Shown here: positions 58,816 through 64,000 of the stretch, piece after piece
Position numbering within the stretch: position 1 is the first letter of the stretch
Layout: the number at the start of each line of letters is the position of its first letter
Assembly: GCA_001466705.2 (NCBI GenBank)
Contig: LATX02000003.1
Span: forward strand, 62,001-126,000
Length of the DNA stretch: 64,000 nt
DNA from: Moniliophthora roreri
Lineage: Eukaryota > Basidiomycota > Agaricomycetes > Agaricales > Marasmiaceae
Direction of reading: 5' to 3'
Program-made: the position numbers and the translations under genes
Notes under the pieces: generated by a model
What the model saw: the letters and a program-made list of their open reading frames with translations, nothing else
Databases searched by the model: none
What the model was told of the DNA's origin: nothing

Positions 58816-61500
58816 TAATATGGCAAACCTAGAAAAGACCCAGTTTTATTTGTTTTACATTACTTTTGAATCAGAACCCTTTAATATAACACAAGATAAT
58901 GGGTAATAAGGACTAGAGCAAGCCCAGTCTGCTGGTCATTGCCTTAGAGAAGCTATGATGCATTGGAAAGTATAAAGAGCTATATGATATGCTATACAGA
59001 GGTGTCTAAGCTGTACTTTCTGACCTATCTATGTATCAGATCCAAAGCAGATCACTTTCAAAACCTGTAGAGAATCTAACTATGACCAAATGAATGCATT
59101 GGCTAGTTAACCAAACTCTCAAAAGTGCTATCAATAGGAATTTTGTTTTATTTTAACTTTCTATAATATCTGCAAAGTGCAACATGCAGTCAAAACAGTA
59201 CAGAGGTACTTAGAAGAGACATCAAAACAGAAAGACAACTTAGAATAGGAATGATTGAAGAATGATTATCCTCCAAAGTCAATATATGGATCAAAGTCAA
59301 GGCAGATGATCTCTTGATAAAGAGTTCCAGGGCAGCAAAACCATATGAAATAACATAGGTATGGAGTAACCTCAGAAGAGAGAAACTACTTTCACAGGCC
59401 TGTTGCTACCTAATAGACAGATACCACAAGACATACAAAGAATATTGAATGCATGAGAAGTCCTAACTAAGACCAAGAATGCATCATCAAAGGAGACAGG
59501 AACAGTAACAGCATGTTCCAACCTTGGAAACTTTGACATCTAAGTCTCTGCCAACATGTGGATGCTAGAAAGAGAAATGCTGTAAGGAAATGGGATGGAT
59601 ACACTCATCCACTCATAGATACCTAACTTAAAAAAAAAAAAGAGAAAATACAAATTATAGAGTCCAGACCACCTGGATAAGTAAATATCCATGTGGATAT
59701 GGTCAGATACCCTAGTGGCCAGACTCCATGACATTCAAATATTCTCTCTTTTAGCATCTCTGTCACTTGTTTATTATTTCCTGAATTATTGAACATTATT
59801 TATAATTTCCTGTAGATATATTCTGTAGACCATATATAAGGACAGCTAGATATTTGTATATACTTAAGTAACTCTGCTCCCTCTGATTGTGAATACATGA
59901 AGAGTTTGTTTGGTATATAATTGTGTGTGCCATTCCAGTTTTGCTTCCTTACTTCAGGCTCTGGAGACTGGTTCTGAGTGACTCCAGAGAGATAGACATC
60001 TGATAACGAATTTGCATCATAAGAGATAAGAGTAACATCTTGAGTACATTGTAGCACTTTTCTAAGAGACACTTTATACCAAGAAGGAGCCTTGGGCACT
60101 TGGAGTGTGGCCTGTGTGTATATCAGGTTGTGACACACTTAGAGTCTTAGCAAGGGGTGTGCCTGCACTGAACTCTTTGTAGAAATTGATCTAGGACCTT
60201 TTCCAGTACACTGTGTGCTGTAGTTGTCTTAAGGAAGTCTTGAACTCCATAGGATCAGACTATATCAGCTATTGAGTCTTTGTATGGGACTGTAGCTCTT
60301 GTGTTTTGTGTTTTGTGCACTGTGTTCTTGTGTGTTTGTGTGTTTGGAATCAAANACAAGACATACAAAGAATATTGAATGCATGAGAAGTCCTAACTAA
60401 GACCAAGAATGCATCATCAAAGGAGACAGGAACAGTAACAGCATGTTCCAACCTTGGAAACTTTGACATCTAAGTCTCTGCCAACATGTGGATGCTAGAA
60501 AGAGAAATGCTGTAAGGAAATGGGATGGATACACTCATCCACTCATAGATACCTAACTTAAAAAAAAAAAAGAGAAAATACAAATTATAGAGTCCAGACC
60601 ACCTGGATAAGTAAATATCCATGTGGATATGGTCAGATACCCTAGTGGCCAGACTCCATGACATTCAAATATTCTCTCTTTTAGCATCTCTGTCACTTGT
60701 TTATTATTTCCTGAATTATTGAACATTATTTATAATTTCCTGTAGATATATTCTGTAGACCATATATAAGGACAGCTAGATATTTGTATATACTTAAGTA
60801 ACTCTGCTCCCTCTGATTGTGAATACATGAAGAGTTTGTTTGGTATATAATTGTGTGTGCCATTCCAGTTTTGCTTCCTTACTTCAGGCTCTGGAGACTG
60901 GTTCTGAGTGACTCCAGAGAGATAGACATCTGATAACGAATTTGCATCATAAGAGATAAGAGTAACATCTTGAGTACATTGTAGCACTTTTCTAAGAGAC
61001 ACTTTATACCAAGAAGGAGCCTTGGGCACTTGGAGTGTGGCCTGTGTGTATATCAGGTTGTGACACACTTAGAGTCTTAGCAAGGGGTGTGCCTGCACTG
61101 AACTCTTTGTAGAAATTGATCTAGGACCTTTTCCAGTACACTGTGTGCTGTAGTTGTCTTAAGGAAGTCTTGAACTCCATAGGATCAGACTATATCAGCT
61201 ATTGAGTCTTTGTATGGGACTGTAGCTCTTGTGTTTTGTGTTTTGTGCACTGTGTTCTTGTGTGTGTGTTTGTGTGTTTGGAATCAAAACCTTTTAAAAC
61301 CCATATATACTCCTCTGGAGGTGAACACTTTGAAGTAGATTGCTTCAATAAGAGAGAATCAACCTAGCTAGAAGTCTATTTGACATTTTAAGTGCAGTCA
61401 CTCTGATCACATTGATCCACACTTGCACAACTACTTAAGTTAGACTTTTGGAGGTTATCTCTTTGGGTAGTTTTCCACTAGTCTTATCTTAGACAAATTA
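58816..61500 (+). repeat. R1, copy 3, with an internal N-joined duplication
   Basis: The R1 ends are at 58816 and 61500. Inside, 59426-60354 and 60356-61288 are the same 0.93-kb segment joined by the N at 60355 and differ by 4 bp in a TG microsatellite. Without this the copy is about 1.75 kb, like the others. Confidence 0.88.
60355..60355. other. Assembly gap (single N)
   Basis: Junction of the 0.93-kb pair inside R1 copy 3. Confidence 0.95.
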
Positions 61501-61879
61501 TCTGGAGCCCACTGTGATAGGTGGATCTAAAATACCAACTTAAGCTCTAAGCTATCAAGAAACAATCTTTTTGAGGAACATTTGCTTCTTAGAAAACACA
61601 TCCAGATAATTTTGGTGAGTTTGAACTTGAACTTGTCATAAAAAGGACAGAGGAATAGTCAATAAGGCTCTGTCTTACTTGCTAGTTGACAGTAATTAGC
61701 AAAACAATTGGGGACTCAGGATTGGCTGCTGAATCTGAATCCAAAACCCAGAGTCCTGGTGTGTTTCTATCTACTCCAGTAGCAGAGAAATCATCAGGGT
61801 CAAAAAAGTAGAAAGGATTAAAGAAAAAGCCTGCTAAATCAAATCCAACAGCTCCAGTCAGAGCAACCAGATCAGCAAC

Positions 61880-62890
61880 TGTGACAGGAGCTGTTTCATT
61901 AACATGTCCAGTTGAATTCAATAGAAGCAGACTTGTTTGTGTAGATTCTCAAGCCAGTACTTCTACAGCATCAACTTCTAGAAGAAGTACTACCCCATCC
62001 ACATCTGGTAGAAAGGTTATTACTATTGCTACCTTAGTTATAGACCAAAAATGCTCAGTTATCTAGAGTAGAGGTTCTAGCTAATGAGCTTACACTATTT
62101 TAAATATTTGAAGATGAAGCAGAGCCTGATCAACTACCAAATAATGACAAGATGCCTGCTGCAGAGAACATGCAATGTCTCTGATGGGATGACTTACTGC
62201 AAGATCAGCTAGATAAACTGGCAGACTGAAATGTCAGAAAAATTTTGATTACAGTAAAAGAGATATGTTACAAGCATGGCTTGATGATCTTGAAATCTAA
62301 TTTAAAATGGCTAGATTAACAGAAGGTGCCTCAAAGATTTATTCTGCAATGCAGAAAATGTCCTATAAATTGCACACAGAATTACAAGAGAGCACTGAAG
62401 CTAAAGGCAACTCCTGGGAAGGCTTTAAAAAGCTCTTATTTAAGGAATTCCCTGATTCAGCAGATACAGACAATGGATCAATGGACAAACTGTACTAGAT
62501 AGTGTTGCACAATCAATATATTGGATTTGGAGGACTAGAGAAACTAAAGAAGTATAATTGAGCATTCTTACTCAAAGTCAGAAAGCTTCTTAAGGCTCCA
62601 GCTCTCCTTTTGAACCACACAGTGGTACAAACATATTTGAGTGCATTTGAATCCATGTTCAAGACACATGTTCAACAGCAAATGGAGCTGTTTATACTTA
62701 ACAAGCTAGATAAGAATAAAGAAGACCCCAGAAGAAGACAAGATTCTTGAAAGCTTAAGGATATCATTGAGCAGGCTGACACTGGATGCATTGACCAGGG
62801 CAGTAGCCCACTCTACTGCCATAGAGGCAGTAGGACAGCAGTATGTCAGAAAACTGCCAGGTGGCTTTTAAGGTACCTGGGCTTTTAATC
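61880..62890 (+). pseudogene. Second retroelement gag-like relic
   Basis: A Ser/Thr-rich stretch (SQASTSTASTSRRSTTPSTS) is followed by broken frames including WDDLLQDQLDKLAD and then the 63-codon open segment at 62307-62498 (MARLTEGASKIYSAMQKMSY, SWEGFKKLLFKEFPDS), which has the look of a retrotransposon gag. The last part (62640-62870) reads KTHVQQQMELF and, after stops, QYVRKLPGG. No zinc knuckle or pol found. Assignment is by style, not by a diagnostic motif. Confidence 0.5.
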
Positions 62891-63660
62891 AGCCTGAGCC
62901 CCCTTATTTGGACCCTGATAAGAGTTTATTTGAGCATAGGGCTGGGATGGTAAGCACTCACTCACTCGTTGTTGTCAATTGCTCCCTACTGCTCCCTTGC
63001 CTCATCAACTTCACTTATATCTATCCTCATCAATGTAAGTAGTACATCTCTTAATGCTTAGTGAGTAAAAATCACTTTTTGATTTTGTTTACTGGACTGA
63101 AAATATCAAAACTGAACACTCTTGACTTTTGCATCCAGGACTCAGGCTCCTGCAATCAAACTATGTCTCACATCACCTACAGGCCTAAGCCATTCCTCAA
63201 CATCTTTTCCAGTGGGCAGGGCTTCAGTAGCTGAAAAGATAGGACATGGTACATGTCAAGAGCAATTTCTGTATGTTTCAATACTGATACTTATTTGATC
63301 CAACTTTGTATAGACATTAATAGGGTCGAATGCATTGAACACGGCACATTTTGAGCATGTTTGATTGGTAAGTCTGGAAATACTGGTCTCTTTTCCAAAT
63401 GAAGCAATATTTACCATTTATGTACTTAATCTCAACAGAAAGGAAGGTCAGCCAATATGTGTACATCAAGTGTACATTCTATTATGCTTACACTAGCAAC
63501 TCCAGGTACTACCTCTGACAGTCAGAGACATTGTATGAGGTATAAAAGTCAATACTAAATGGGCAGGCACCACTGGTGTGGTTGTGTCTGGAAATGGGCA
63601 GTGTGAGTGTCACAAGTACAGTGAACAGTGGTATATATTAACACAAGGTTCTAGGAAATG
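62891..63660. other. CpG-poor repeat DNA, no gene
   Basis: Nothing coding recognised. Confidence 0.4.
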
Positions 63661-63664
63661 TATC

Positions 63665-63760
63665 TGCTGTTTGGCATAGTGGACTACACCTTTGGCCTGA
63701 TAGTAAAAAAAAAGCCTTACAAGGGACCTTATAAGGACAGTGGTTCAAGCCAGAGAGGGT
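63665..63760 (+). mobile_element. Second tRNA-like SINE candidate
   Basis: A-box-like TGGCATAGTGG (63672-63682) and B-box-like GGTTCAAGCCA (63742-63752) are 70 bp apart. The body between them differs from the 39.7-kb candidate. No cloverleaf or terminator is obvious. Confidence 0.45.
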
Positions 63761-64000
63761 AATAGTGTGAATTATTTTGGCTGGTTATTTCTACCACCTT
63801 ATAATCCACCTTCTAAGCATCCTTACATGCTCGCTTAAAATCAAAAACTTTTCTATTAAAAGCTCTTATATGGGCCAGCTAGCTCTTACAGCCTTATTTA
63901 CCCTTTTAAGCCCTTTTAAGCCCATACCACAAATTTCCAACATAGCCCATATGCCCTTCTCTGCCTCATGTCTTCCATTGTTCTTTCATTGTTCTTGAAT

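Noticed and set aside
38000..61500. A large multi-copy array of conserved small ORFs suggesting a new repeated gene system
   Set aside because: The copies are identical, lie exactly either side of single Ns, and fall in decayed repeats; contig-overlap artefacts and repeat families explain them.

Overview
The window looks like a draft nuclear scaffold from a mushroom-forming basidiomycete (Agaricomycetes, probably Agaricales). Reasons: genes split by many 45-65 bp GT-AG introns; E-class P450s, an aryl-alcohol-type aldo/keto reductase and secreted FAD-linked oxidases of the kinds common there; a basidiomycete-style NACHT ATPase; and a block of old, CpG-depleted retroelements. I cannot name the species. 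Eight single-N gaps (5086, 7212, 9305, 41687, 46288, 51556, 56870, 60355) mark contig joins, and most are flanked by duplicated or missing sequence.

Left part (1-33.2 kb, normal CpG content) is gene-bearing: a C2H2 zinc-finger protein (+), P450-1 (+), an Lto1/Yae1-like small protein (+), a small cysteine-rich hypothetical (+), an aldo/keto reductase (-), a decayed P450 5' copy (-), P450-2 (-), P450-3 (-), a short-chain dehydrogenase (+), a divergent pair of secreted FAD-linked oxidases (- and +), and a NACHT ATPase (+). Three P450s, the reductase, the dehydrogenase and two oxidases within about 26 kb look like the oxidative tailoring part of a secondary-metabolite locus, with the zinc-finger protein as a possible local regulator. 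No PKS, NRPS or terpene synthase is visible, so the pathway is an inference.

Transition (30-35.3 kb): a roughly 200-bp unit is repeated three times at 30.6-31.35 kb with CpGs intact. It recurs at 34.48-35.0 kb with CpGs turned to TpG/CpA, followed by a decayed copy of the 3' end of the neighbouring FAD oxidase gene. The NACHT gene straddles the boundary.

Right part (33.3-64 kb) is repeat-dominated and strongly CpG-depleted. It holds a 1.7-kb repeat family (called R1 here, unclassified) in both orientations, a Ty3/gypsy relic with LTR, gag, protease and RT fragments on the minus strand that is split by R1, about 0.5-kb LTRs with TGTTAC...GTAACA ends, a second gag-like relic, two tRNA-like SINE candidates, a 39-bp AT-rich satellite, and remnants of an unknown minus-strand gene carrying an LTR insertion. 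Much of the apparent repetition (39.9-43.5, 42.8-49.8, 55.1-58.5, 59.4-61.3 kb) sits exactly either side of a single N and is best read as unmerged contig overlaps or the two nuclear haplotypes, not real arrays.
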